From the NCBI GenBank assembly GCA_002317245.1, contig DCIU01000031.1, positions 19,308 to 54,021 on the forward strand: a stretch of DNA of 34,714 bases. The letters are read 5' to 3'. Source of the stretch: Lachnospiraceae bacterium UBA1718 (GTDB lineage: Bacteria > Bacillota > Clostridia > Lachnospirales > Lachnospiraceae). Below are positions 1 to 7,862 of this stretch, piece by piece. The notes below the pieces were generated by a model. That model searched no databases and had not been told where the DNA came from. It worked only from the letters and a program-made list of their open reading frames with translations. The stretch's first letter is position 1. Every line of letters starts with the position of its first letter. The position numbers and the translations under genes are program-made.

Positions 1-389
1 TTGAAGATTACTACAACACTAACATGGACTTCCTTAAGGCCGACGTTAGAGATTACTTCTTCAAGCAGTATCCAGATATCTACTCTAAGGTAGACGATCT
101 TCCACCAGCTAAGTTTAACGTTGGTGCAAGCATCTCTAACAGCTTAATCAGCAGCGGTACAATCGTTAATGGTACAGTTGAGAATTCAGTTATCTTCCGT
201 AAGACATTCATCGGTAATAACTGTACAATCAAGAACTCTATCATTCTTAATGATGTATATATTGGGGATAATACATACATTGAGAACTGTATCGTAGAGA
301 GTCATGATACTATTAGAGCTAACTCATATTACAAGGGGGAAAATGGTATCGAGATAGTTCTTGTTGATGGAGAGAGATACTCTATCTAG
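1..389 (+). CDS. glgD: GlgD-type glucose-1-phosphate adenylyltransferase subunit, C-terminal part
   Basis: This is the 3' end of a gene that begins before the window; the frame is open from base 3 to the TAG at 387-389. The 129 visible residues are the C-terminal left-handed beta-helix of an ADP-glucose pyrophosphorylase-like protein: hexapeptide-type turns such as NSVIFRKTFIGNNCTIKNSI follow a PPAKF segment. The PPAKF stretch and the NSxIxxGxxxxGTVENSVIF pattern resemble GlgD (the regulatory or second subunit) more than GlgC. GlgD pairs with GlgC in ADP-glucose formation, the first committed step of glycogen synthesis in the cytoplasm. glgP, the glycogen-degrading phosphorylase, lies about 13 kb downstream. 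The nucleotidyltransferase domain is not in view, so the GlgD versus GlgC choice rests on the C-terminus only. Confidence 0.8.
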   Translation, partial: EDYYNTNMDFLKADVRDYFFKQYPDIYSKVDDLPPAKFNVGASISNSLISSGTIVNGTVENSVIFRKTFIGNNCTIKNSIILNDVYIGDNTYIENCIVESHDTIRANSYYKGENGIEIVLVDGERYSI

Positions 390-419
390 TAAATAAATAT
401 TTCCAGGGGGAATTTTCAA

Positions 420-689
420 ATGAACATTACAGGTGTAAGGGTTCGGAAGATTGCTAATGAAGGCAAGATGAAGGCAGTTGTATCGATTACAATTGATGAC
501 GTTTTTGTTGTTCACGACATTAAGGTCATTGATGGTGAGAAGGGACTCTTCATTGCAATGCCAAGTAAGAAGGCAACAGATGGAGAGTACAGAGACATTG
601 CTCATCCAATTAACTCCGAGACACGCGAGAACCTTCAGAAGCTTATTTTAGAAGCTTACGAGAAGGCTGTCGTAGAAGAAGAGGAGTAA
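420..689 (+). CDS. spoVG: SpoVG septation regulator / RNA-binding protein
   Basis: This 89-residue protein matches the SpoVG family along its whole length. It opens MNITGVRVRKI, has the central segment HDIKVIDGEKGLFIAMPSKK, continues DIAHPI, and ends in an acidic tail (EEEE). SpoVG is a small cytoplasmic nucleic-acid-binding protein that affects septation, sporulation and expression of envelope genes in Firmicutes. The start is fixed by an AGGGGG ribosome site at 405-410, nine bases before the ATG. It lies 30 bp after glgD and is followed by a strong terminator, so it is probably the last gene of its transcript. I see no clear promoter in the 30-bp gap, so read-through from glgD is likely. 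Confidence 0.95.
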   Translation: MNITGVRVRKIANEGKMKAVVSITIDDVFVVHDIKVIDGEKGLFIAMPSKKATDGEYRDIAHPINSETRENLQKLILEAYEKAVVEEEE

Positions 690-722
690 GCAAAACAATT
701 ACTCATTATTGAGGGGTTATAG

Positions 723-755
723 AAGTAGAGGTCAGATAATGGCCTCTACTTTTTT
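723..755 (+). terminator. Rho-independent terminator after spoVG
   Basis: The arms 723-733 and 741-751 form an 11-bp stem with one G-U pair around a 7-base loop, followed by a run of Ts to 755. It closes the glgD-spoVG transcript and separates it from pth. Confidence 0.92.
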
Positions 756-819
756 ATGTAGAATTAAGGTCATAATTGTTATAGAATTATAGGGACATTT
801 AGTGAGATGGGAGAAAATC

Positions 820-1380
820 ATGTTTGTTATAGTTGGACTGGGCAACCCCACCAAGGAATATGAGAATACAAGGCATAATGCCGGCTTCATGTGCGTAGAC
901 AAGCTGGCCGATATGCATGACATTAAGATTAGGGAGCATAAGCACAAGGCGCTTGTGGGCAAGGGCTATATAGATGGTAAAAAGGTTATACTTGTTAAGC
1001 CCCTTACATATATGAATAATAGCGGCGAAAGTGTTAGAGAGGTTATAGACTTCTACAAGGTTGATCCTGAGACTGAACTGATTATTATCTACGATGACAT
1101 AGATCTTGATGTGGGCAGACTTCGCATTCGTGCCAAGGGAAGTGCAGGCGGTCATAACGGCATTAAGAGCATCATCTCGCATCTGGGGACTAATGTATTC
1201 CCAAGAATTCGCGTGGGCGTTGGCGCCAAGCCTGAGGGTGGCGACCTGGTTAATCATGTACTGGGACACTTCGCAGGCGACGACAAGAAGGCAATGGACG
1301 AGGCCACCAGACTTGCCAGCGAGGCCGCAAGAATTATTATTACAGACAGCATTGATAAGGCGATGAACCTATATAATTAA
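820..1380 (+). CDS. pth: Peptidyl-tRNA hydrolase
   Basis: Pth releases tRNA from peptidyl-tRNAs that drop off the ribosome, an essential cytoplasmic recycling step. The 186-residue product has the normal bacterial length. It shows the N-terminal GLGNP (N9) and TRHNAGF (catalytic His19), then TYMNNSGE, YDDIDLDVG (catalytic Asp near residue 92) and GGHNGIKSI. I chose ATG 820 because GGGAG at 809-813 sits six bases before it. An in-frame GTG at 802 would add six residues but has no ribosome site and spoils the family's usual N-terminus. The gene is 8 bp upstream of mfd, the common pth-mfd pair of Firmicutes, and the two are almost certainly co-transcribed. Confidence 0.96.
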   Translation: MFVIVGLGNPTKEYENTRHNAGFMCVDKLADMHDIKIREHKHKALVGKGYIDGKKVILVKPLTYMNNSGESVREVIDFYKVDPETELIIIYDDIDLDVGRLRIRAKGSAGGHNGIKSIISHLGTNVFPRIRVGVGAKPEGGDLVNHVLGHFAGDDKKAMDEATRLASEAARIIITDSIDKAMNLYN

Positions 1381-1388
1381 CTTATACT

Positions 1389-4300
1389 ATGTTGAATTCG
1401 ATTTTGACGCCCCTATCTGAATGGGCGGACTACGAACAACTAAAGAAGGGCCTGGATAATGGCAGAACTGTATCATTATCAGGATGTATTGACTCACAGA
1501 AGATTCATGTACTTGAAGGTCTCTGTGAGTTCTTTGGCTGCAAAATAATAGCCACTTATTCTGACATGCGTGTTCGCGAGATTGTGGAAGACCTAAGGCT
1601 CTATGAACGTAATATCTATGCATACCCTGCCAAGGATCTGATCTTCTACCAGGCGGATATCCACGGCAGCAAGCTTACGGCGGAACGAATCCGGGCTCTT
1701 AAGAGGCTGGCTTCAGGAAGTCCTATTACAATCGTTACGACCTTTGATGCACTGATGACACCCATGGTGCCCCTGTCTGTCTACAAGGAGCATACAATCA
1801 GAATAGATAAGAAGACTCCTGTTAATGAAAAAAAGCTTGCAACTGAGCTTGTGGCCATGGGGTATTCCCGCAATTATCAGGTTGAGGGTCCGGGAGAATT
1901 CTCCATACGTGGAGGCATTATTGATATATTTGATCTTACGGAGGAAAACCCATACCGAATTGAACTGTGGGGTGAGGATATTGAGTCCATCAGGTCCTTT
2001 GACATGGAGAGTCAGCGCTCTTTAGAGAATCTTAGTGGCATAACTGTTTTCCCTGCTACGGAGATAATTCTTACTGAGGATGAGCTGCGTGAGGGCCTGA
2101 AAAAGATTGAGGCTGAAGGTAAGAAGACCTATGAGACACTTCGTGCTAGCTTCAAGACAGAGGAGGCTCACAGAGTTGATGTGACAATTAAGACTCTTAA
2201 GGAAGATCTGCTGGAGCTTGGCAGAATGACTAATCTTGAGAGCTATATTCACTATTTCTACAAGGATACAGGATTGCTTCCTGGCTTCTGTCCGGAGGGC
2301 AGGTCGGTACTTATTATCGATGAGCCTGGACGTGTTAAGGAACATATTGATGCGGTGATGATGGAGTTCGAGGAGAGTATGAAGAACCGCCTTGAGAAGG
2401 GATATATACTTCCTTCCCAGGCCAGGCTTCTTGAGAGCCTGGATACTGCCTTAAATGCATGTAAGAATATGCCGATTCTTCAGTTGTCTACCCTTGATGA
2501 CAGGGGACAGATTAAGAAATCTGACCTTAAGTCCAATATTACTGCCAAGTCTGTATCGCCATATAAGAATCATTTTGAGCTTTTGGTTAAGGATCTGGCT
2601 GCCTATAAGAAGAAGGGCTATAGAGTGGTAGTGCTCTCGGGCTCGCGAACCAGGGCCAAGCGACTTGCAAAGGACTTATGTGATAATGAGATAACAGCAG
2701 TGTATTCAGAGGACCCTATGAGAGAAGTAGTGCCTGGGGAGACTCTGTGCAAGTATGGTAATGTGCTCAAGGGATTCGAGTATCCACTGCTCAAGTATGT
2801 AGTAATCTCGGAGACGGATATATTCGGCGTGGGCGAACATAAGAAGCGCCCTAAGAAGAAATATTCGGGACAGAAGATTAATGACTTCGGTGAGCTAAGA
2901 GTCGGCGATTATGTGGTTCATGAGAATCATGGACTTGGAATATATAAGGGCATTGAGAAGGTTGAGGTCGAGAAGGTAACCAAGGATTACATGAAGATCG
3001 AATATAAGGATGGTGGTATACTCTATGTCCTTGCTACGGGTCTGGATGTGATACAGAAGTACGCTTCAGTTGATACGGCCAAGAAGCCTAAGCTCAATAA
3101 GCTAGGAACCAAAGAATGGACCAATACTAAGAGCAAGGTTAAGGAAGCTGTGGATATAGTGGCTACGGACCTTGTGGATCTCTATGCCAGAAGACAGGCT
3201 AAGACGGGGCATATGTACTCGCCTGATACTGTATGGCAGAGAGAGTTCGAGGAGTTGTTCCCCTACGAGGAGACTGAGGACCAGTTGGATGCTGTTGCTG
3301 CTACCAAGCGTGATATGGAGAGCAGCAGAATTATGGACCGCCTTATCTGTGGTGACGTAGGATATGGCAAGACGGAGATTGCCATCCGCGCAGCCTTTAA
3401 GGCTGTATCAGAAGGCAAGCAGGTAGCCATACTTGTGCCTACCACAATCTTAGCCCAGCAGCACTACAATACCTTTACCCAGCGAATGAAGGACTATCCT
3501 ATTCGCATTGACATGCTGTCCAGATTCAGGACGGCGTCGGAACAGAAGGATATAATATCCGACCTTAAGAAGGGTATGGTGGACATAGTAATAGGTACCC
3601 ACAGACTTCTGTCAGCGGATGTACAGTATAAGGATCTGGGGCTCTTAGTCGTAGATGAGGAGCAGAGATTCGGCGTTACTCATAAGGAGAAGATCAAGAA
3701 GCTTAAGGAGGATGTGGATGTACTGACACTTACAGCCACACCAATTCCCCGAACCCTTCATATGTCTCTCATTGGTATCAGGGATATGAGTGTACTGGAG
3801 GAGCCGCCAGGAGAGAGACTTCCTATTCAGACCTTTGTGTGCGAGTACAATGAAGAGATGGTTAGGGAGGCTATTGTCAGGGAGTTGTCCCGTGGCGGTC
3901 AGGTCTTCTATGTATATAACCGTGTTAACAATATAGCTGATATTTCTTCGCAGATAGCAGAGCTTGTTCCGGAAGCCAATGTTGCCTATGCGCATGGCCA
4001 GATGAAGGAGCAGGAGCTTGAGCGCCTTATGTGTGAATTTGTTGAAGGCGAAATAGATGTACTGGTAAGCACAACGATTATTGAAACAGGACTGGATATT
4101 TCCAATGTAAATACAATTATTATTCATGACTCGGATAAGCTTGGCCTTTCACAGCTTTATCAGTTACGAGGCCGAGTTGGAAGATCCAACAGAACTGCTT
4201 ATGCTTTCCTTATGTATAAGCGCGACTATATGTTAAAAGAGGTAGCCGAAAAGCGACTTGAAGCTATAAGAGAATATACGGATCTTGGAAGCGGATTTAA

Positions 4301-4928
4301 GATAGCAATGCGAGACCTTGAAATAAGAGGTGCCGGAAATCTTCTTGGACGCAAACAGCATGGCCATATGGAAGCGGTAGGATATGACCTCTACTGTAAG
4401 ATGCTTAGTGAAGCAGTTGCAAAATTAAAGGGTGAGGACATCACTCTTGACGAGTTCCAGACTCAGATAGATCTTGATGTGGATGCCTATATTCCAACCG
4501 AGTACATTGTCAATGAGGTGCAGAAGCTAGATATCTATAAACGAATAGCTTCTATAGAAAATGACAATGAAGCGAAAGATATGAAGGATGAGCTTAAGGA
4601 CCGTTTTGGTAAGCTGCCTAAGAGTGCTGAGAACCTGCTTAGAATATCTGTGCTAAGAGCACTGGCTCACAGATGCTATGCACTTGAAGTAAAGGGCGGA
4701 AAAGGCCATATCAAGGTTACCATGAAGCATGATGCGGATATCATTGTTGAGAATATTCCGGACTTTATGATTAGTATGGGCAAGGGTCTTAAGTTCAATT
4801 CCAAGGGCACTCCCTATTTTTCATATATATATAAGACAACAGGCATTGTTGAAAAAGATGAGGAAGCCCTTCTTGTGGCAACTGAAACCCTGTTAACGGA
4901 TATGTACAACAGGCTCGTAAGACATTAA
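1389..4928 (+). CDS. mfd: Transcription-repair coupling factor Mfd
   Basis: Mfd is a DNA translocase that removes RNA polymerase stalled at DNA lesions and recruits UvrA for nucleotide excision repair. The 1179-residue length is typical. Domains in order are a UvrB-like N-terminal module (about 1-300), the RNA-polymerase interaction domain around GDYVVHENHGLGIYKG, and a RecG-like SF2 translocase with Walker A GDVGYGKT at 655-662, Walker B box DEEQ at 756-759, motif III TATPIPRTLH and motif VI QLRGRVGRSNR. The translocation motif RGAGNLLGRKQHGH follows, then the C-terminal TRCF domain. The start 8 bp after pth has only a poor ribosome site, which suggests translational coupling. Glu codons appear to move from mostly GAG to mostly GAA in the last quarter of the gene, noted by eye. 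Confidence 0.97.
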   Translation: MLNSILTPLSEWADYEQLKKGLDNGRTVSLSGCIDSQKIHVLEGLCEFFGCKIIATYSDMRVREIVEDLRLYERNIYAYPAKDLIFYQADIHGSKLTAERIRALKRLASGSPITIVTTFDALMTPMVPLSVYKEHTIRIDKKTPVNEKKLATELVAMGYSRNYQVEGPGEFSIRGGIIDIFDLTEENPYRIELWGEDIESIRSFDMESQRSLENLSGITVFPATEIILTEDELREGLKKIEAEGKKTYETLRASFKTEEAHRVDVTIKTLKEDLLELGRMTNLESYIHYFYKDTGLLPGFCPEGRSVLIIDEPGRVKEHIDAVMMEFEESMKNRLEKGYILPSQARLLESLDTALNACKNMPILQLSTLDDRGQIKKSDLKSNITAKSVSPYKNHFELLVKDLAAYKKKGYRVVVLSGSRTRAKRLAKDLCDNEITAVYSEDPMREVVPGETLCKYGNVLKGFEYPLLKYVVISETDIFGVGEHKKRPKKKYSGQKINDFGELRVGDYVVHENHGLGIYKGIEKVEVEKVTKDYMKIEYKDGGILYVLATGLDVIQKYASVDTAKKPKLNKLGTKEWTNTKSKVKEAVDIVATDLVDLYARRQAKTGHMYSPDTVWQREFEELFPYEETEDQLDAVAATKRDMESSRIMDRLICGDVGYGKTEIAIRAAFKAVSEGKQVAILVPTTILAQQHYNTFTQRMKDYPIRIDMLSRFRTASEQKDIISDLKKGMVDIVIGTHRLLSADVQYKDLGLLVVDEEQRFGVTHKEKIKKLKEDVDVLTLTATPIPRTLHMSLIGIRDMSVLEEPPGERLPIQTFVCEYNEEMVREAIVRELSRGGQVFYVYNRVNNIADISSQIAELVPEANVAYAHGQMKEQELERLMCEFVEGEIDVLVSTTIIETGLDISNVNTIIIHDSDKLGLSQLYQLRGRVGRSNRTAYAFLMYKRDYMLKEVAEKRLEAIREYTDLGSGFKIAMRDLEIRGAGNLLGRKQHGHMEAVGYDLYCKMLSEAVAKLKGEDITLDEFQTQIDLDVDAYIPTEYIVNEVQKLDIYKRIASIENDNEAKDMKDELKDRFGKLPKSAENLLRISVLRALAHRCYALEVKGGKGHIKVTMKHDADIIVENIPDFMISMGKGLKFNSKGTPYFSYIYKTTGIVEKDEEALLVATETLLTDMYNRLVRH

Positions 4929-4942
4929 GTGGAGAGATATGT

Positions 4943-5551
4943 ATGCGTAAAAAAGACAGTATGGAAGAAATACTTGCCAGAAGCTTTATTGAGCTGGCGC
5001 AGAAAAAGCCAATAGAAAAGATTACAATAAAAGAGATTACTGATGGCGCGGGAGTTATCAGGTCAACTTTCTACAATCACTTTGTTGATAAGTATGAGCT
5101 TATTGAATGGATTGTAAAGGACAGACTTCTTGGAAGTGTGGATGTTCTTATTGAAAATGGAATGATTAAAGAAGCCATTATTGTTGCAGGACGAAATATC
5201 CTTCATGACAAGGAGTTCTATAAGAATGCAGTCAAGCTTGGAGGACAGAACTCTTTTGAATCCATTGTGGAAAAGAGTATAGCGGATACCTTCCTTGAGT
5301 TCTTCTTTAGGAACCCTAATGCCCACAATGCCAGAAACGTGTGGATTACACCAGACAGAATTGCCGGGTATTTTGCCCATGCCTTGACCTATATCTTTAT
5401 GATGTGGATTAATACCGGTATGACAGTAAGCCCTGAAGATATGGCCGAAATATATACATATATCGAGGATAAGAGCTTGCTTGAAACTGTAAGAGAAATG
5501 GGAGTTGATCCGACGATTCAGGGCCAGGAAATTGTGGTTACAGAGATTTAG
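4943..5551 (+). CDS. TetR/AcrR-family transcriptional regulator
   Basis: This 202-residue protein begins with a TetR-type DNA-binding domain. The helix-turn-helix covers roughly residues 27-47 (ITIKEITDGAGVIRSTFYNHF), ending in the family's characteristic TFYNHF. The remainder is an all-helical ligand/dimer domain typical of small TetR members with no catalytic features; its ligand cannot be predicted. GGAG at 4931-4934 sets the ATG. It follows mfd by only 14 bp, so it may share that transcript. It directly precedes a promoter carrying a perfect inverted repeat (5613-5634) in front of an MMPL transporter gene. This is the usual arrangement of a local repressor of an efflux or export operon, so I infer it controls the two genes downstream. 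Confidence 0.9.
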   Translation: MRKKDSMEEILARSFIELAQKKPIEKITIKEITDGAGVIRSTFYNHFVDKYELIEWIVKDRLLGSVDVLIENGMIKEAIIVAGRNILHDKEFYKNAVKLGGQNSFESIVEKSIADTFLEFFFRNPNAHNARNVWITPDRIAGYFAHALTYIFMMWINTGMTVSPEDMAEIYTYIEDKSLLETVREMGVDPTIQGQEIVVTEI

Positions 5552-5578
5552 CGACAGAAACCCAAAATGCCCAATTGG

Positions 5579-5606
5579 TTTACACATATTTCTGTGTATG
5601 TATAAA
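5579..5606 (+). promoter_or_regulatory. Sigma-A type promoter of the MMPL operon
   Basis: TTTACA at 5579-5584 and TATAAA at 5601-5606 are separated by 16 bp. Transcription would start near 5613, exactly where the inverted-repeat operator begins. This leaves a leader of about 150 nt before the transporter gene. Confidence 0.6.
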
Positions 5607-5612
5607 ATGGAA

Positions 5613-5634
5613 AGACAAATTGACGTATTTGTCT
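5613..5634. promoter_or_regulatory. Perfect 8-6-8 inverted repeat, probable TetR operator
   Basis: AGACAAAT and ATTTGTCT flank a 6-bp centre (TGACGT). The arms match perfectly, and the 22-bp size fits a TetR-dimer operator. It lies immediately downstream of the -10 box, over the predicted start of transcription, so a bound protein would block initiation or clearance. The tetR gene ends 61 bp upstream. Assigning this site to that protein is inference. Confidence 0.65.
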
Positions 5635-5640
5635 AAAATG

Positions 5641-5721
5641 AAAGAACATATATCTTTAAAAGCATTGAAAAATAATACATTGCAAAAGAACTGTATATTC
5701 AAATATATGGTTCTTTTTTTT
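5641..5721 (+). promoter_or_regulatory. Structured leader with terminator-like hairpin (possible attenuator)
   Basis: AAAAGAAC at 5684-5691 pairs with GTTCTTTT at 5710-5717. With the inner bases the stem reaches 15 pairs (two G-U) around TCAA, and its 3' arm runs into a T tract ending at 5721, the form of an intrinsic terminator. A near copy of the 5' arm, AAAGAACATATAT at 5641-5653, could instead pair with the 3' arm (5704-5717) with one bulge. The leader can therefore be drawn in two exclusive folds. It lies between the promoter and the MMPL gene, not after a gene. Confidence 0.5.
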
Positions 5722-5764
5722 ATACTCACAATCGAGAACAGCGAAAACAAAAAGGAGTGAAAAG

Positions 5765-7837
5765 ATGAAAGCATTTGGAAAAGGAATCGTAAAAGCAAGA
5801 TTCATCATTCTAATTGTGAGTATTGCATTGCTTGTTCCATCAGCAATTGGTTATTTCAATACTCGAGTTAATTACGACATTCTTTCATATCTTCCAGAAG
5901 ACATTGAGACAATGGTAGGTCAGCAGATACTTGCTGATGACTTTGGCACCGGAGCATTTTCGATGTGCATTGTCGAAGGAATGGAATTTAAGGATGTTGC
6001 AAAGTTAAAGACAAAGATTGAGGAAGTTGATCATGTAAAAAAGGTTATCTGGTATGACTCAGTCGCAGACATATCAATTCCGGTTGAGATATTTCCGGAT
6101 GAGACGAGAGAAGCCTTTGTTAATGGCGATGCCACAATGATGGCGGTTTTGTTTGATACAACAATGTCGTCGGATGAAACAATGGATGCCATTGAAGAAA
6201 TCAGGGATGTTACAGCAGGACAGTGCTTCGTCAGCGGAATGTCAGCGGTTGTAACAGATACAAAGAATCTTTCCAACAAGGAAACACCGATTTATGTGTG
6301 CCTTGCAGTTGCACTTTCGGTATTAGTACTTGCTATATCGATGGATTCCTTCTTAGTACCTCTTTTCTTCCTCTTAAGTATAGGAATGGCAATTGTATAT
6401 AATCTGGGAACTAACATATTCATGGGTCAGATATCATATATCACCCAGGCACTTACAGCGGTCCTTCAGCTAGGTGTAACAATGGATTATTCAATATTCC
6501 TTTGGCACAGCTACAAGGAAAAACAGCTTGAGTGTGACAATAAAAATGATGCGATGGCTGAGGCCATAGCAGCAACTATTACAAGTGTAGTTGGTAGCTC
6601 AATTACAACTGTTGCCGGATTCGTAGCACTTTGCTTTATGAGCTTTACTCTTGGTCTTGACCTTGGAGTTGTAATGGCAAAGGGAGTTGTATTCGGAGTA
6701 ATCAACTGTGTAACAGTTCTTCCTGCAATGATTCTTATGTTTGACAAGGCAATTGAGAAGACAAGCCACAAGGTATTCCTTCCAAGCTTTGATAAGCTTT
6801 CAACATTTGTTACAAAGCATTATAAGGCGCTCGGAGTTCTGTTCGTAATAATCTGGATTCCAGCTATATACGGATATACACATACACAGGTTTATTACAA
6901 CCTTGACCAGACTCTTCCAAAGAGCCTTCCAAGTATCCAGGCCAATGACAAGTTAAACGAGCTCTTCGATATGAATGCAACTCATGTAATACTTGCAGAC
7001 AGCAACCTTAGCGATAAGGACATGGATATGATGCTGGATGAGATCAAGGAAGTTGATGGTGTAAAAAAGGTACTCGGTCTTAATACATTTATTGGACCAC
7101 TTATTCCAAAGGAAATGATTCCTACAGAACTTAGAGAGGCCTTGGATAACGGCGAGTATCAGATGGTAATGATTATGTCAGAATATGCGGTTGCTTCAGA
7201 TGAAGTAAACAATCAGGTAGATGTAATCAATGCAATCATGGATAAATATGATCCTAAGGGAATGCTGATTGGTGAAGCGCCTTGTACAAAGGATCTTATA
7301 AGTATTACAGCGGTTGACTTTAAGACAGTAAGTATTGTGTCAATCGGAGCGATATTCATAATCATCGCGCTTGTATTTAAGTCAGCGTCGCTGCCAGTAA
7401 TCCTGGTTATGGTTATTGAGTTTGCAATCTTCATTAATATGGGAATTCCATATTACACAAATACAGAGCTTCCATTCATTGCTTCTATTGTAATTGGAAC
7501 AATTCAGCTTGGAGCTACAGTTGATTACGCAATCTTAATGACAAACAGATATAAAACTGAGAGGGCAGCAGGCAAGACAAAGGCTGAGGCAGTTACAATC
7601 GCTCACAGCACAAGTATTCAGTCGGTTATGGTATCAGCATTAAGCTTCTTTGCAGCAACCTTTGGTGTTGGTCTTTATTCCAACATCGATATGATCAGTT
7701 CGCTTTGTACACTGATGGCAAGAGGAGCGATTATCAGTATGTTCGTAGTAATATTCATGCTTCCAAGTATGTATATGATATTTGACGGACTGATATGTAA
7801 AACAAGTAAAGGATTTAAGCCAGCTAAGGCAGATTGA
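5765..7837 (+). CDS. MMPL/RND-superfamily transporter
   Basis: This 690-residue integral membrane protein has the internally duplicated MMPL layout: one N-terminal helix, a large extracytoplasmic loop (about residues 35-175), a block of five or six helices, then the same pattern again from about residue 350. Each half has the family's proton-relay motif in its fourth helix region, GVTMDYSIFLW (D241, Y242) and GATVDYAILMT (D587, Y588). Relatives export lipids, siderophores or drugs, or sense sterol-like molecules; the substrate here is unknown. AAGGAG ends six bases before the ATG. A structured leader and TetR-type operator lie upstream, and a heptad-repeat lipoprotein gene follows after 25 bp. 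I infer a two-gene regulated export unit. Confidence 0.9.
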   Translation: MKAFGKGIVKARFIILIVSIALLVPSAIGYFNTRVNYDILSYLPEDIETMVGQQILADDFGTGAFSMCIVEGMEFKDVAKLKTKIEEVDHVKKVIWYDSVADISIPVEIFPDETREAFVNGDATMMAVLFDTTMSSDETMDAIEEIRDVTAGQCFVSGMSAVVTDTKNLSNKETPIYVCLAVALSVLVLAISMDSFLVPLFFLLSIGMAIVYNLGTNIFMGQISYITQALTAVLQLGVTMDYSIFLWHSYKEKQLECDNKNDAMAEAIAATITSVVGSSITTVAGFVALCFMSFTLGLDLGVVMAKGVVFGVINCVTVLPAMILMFDKAIEKTSHKVFLPSFDKLSTFVTKHYKALGVLFVIIWIPAIYGYTHTQVYYNLDQTLPKSLPSIQANDKLNELFDMNATHVILADSNLSDKDMDMMLDEIKEVDGVKKVLGLNTFIGPLIPKEMIPTELREALDNGEYQMVMIMSEYAVASDEVNNQVDVINAIMDKYDPKGMLIGEAPCTKDLISITAVDFKTVSIVSIGAIFIIIALVFKSASLPVILVMVIEFAIFINMGIPYYTNTELPFIASIVIGTIQLGATVDYAILMTNRYKTERAAGKTKAEAVTIAHSTSIQSVMVSALSFFAATFGVGLYSNIDMISSLCTLMARGAIISMFVVIFMLPSMYMIFDGLICKTSKGFKPAKAD

Positions 7838-7862
7838 GATAGAGAAACCAAGGAGAGAAATC

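Noticed and set aside
799..1269. Long minus-strand open frame inside pth
   Set aside because: It is a shadow of pth on the other strand with no ribosome site and no recognisable protein.
5638..5760. A 40-codon frame in the MMPL leader that could be a leader peptide
   Set aside because: It has no ribosome site before its ATG and crosses the hairpin; kept only as a remark in the attenuator finding.
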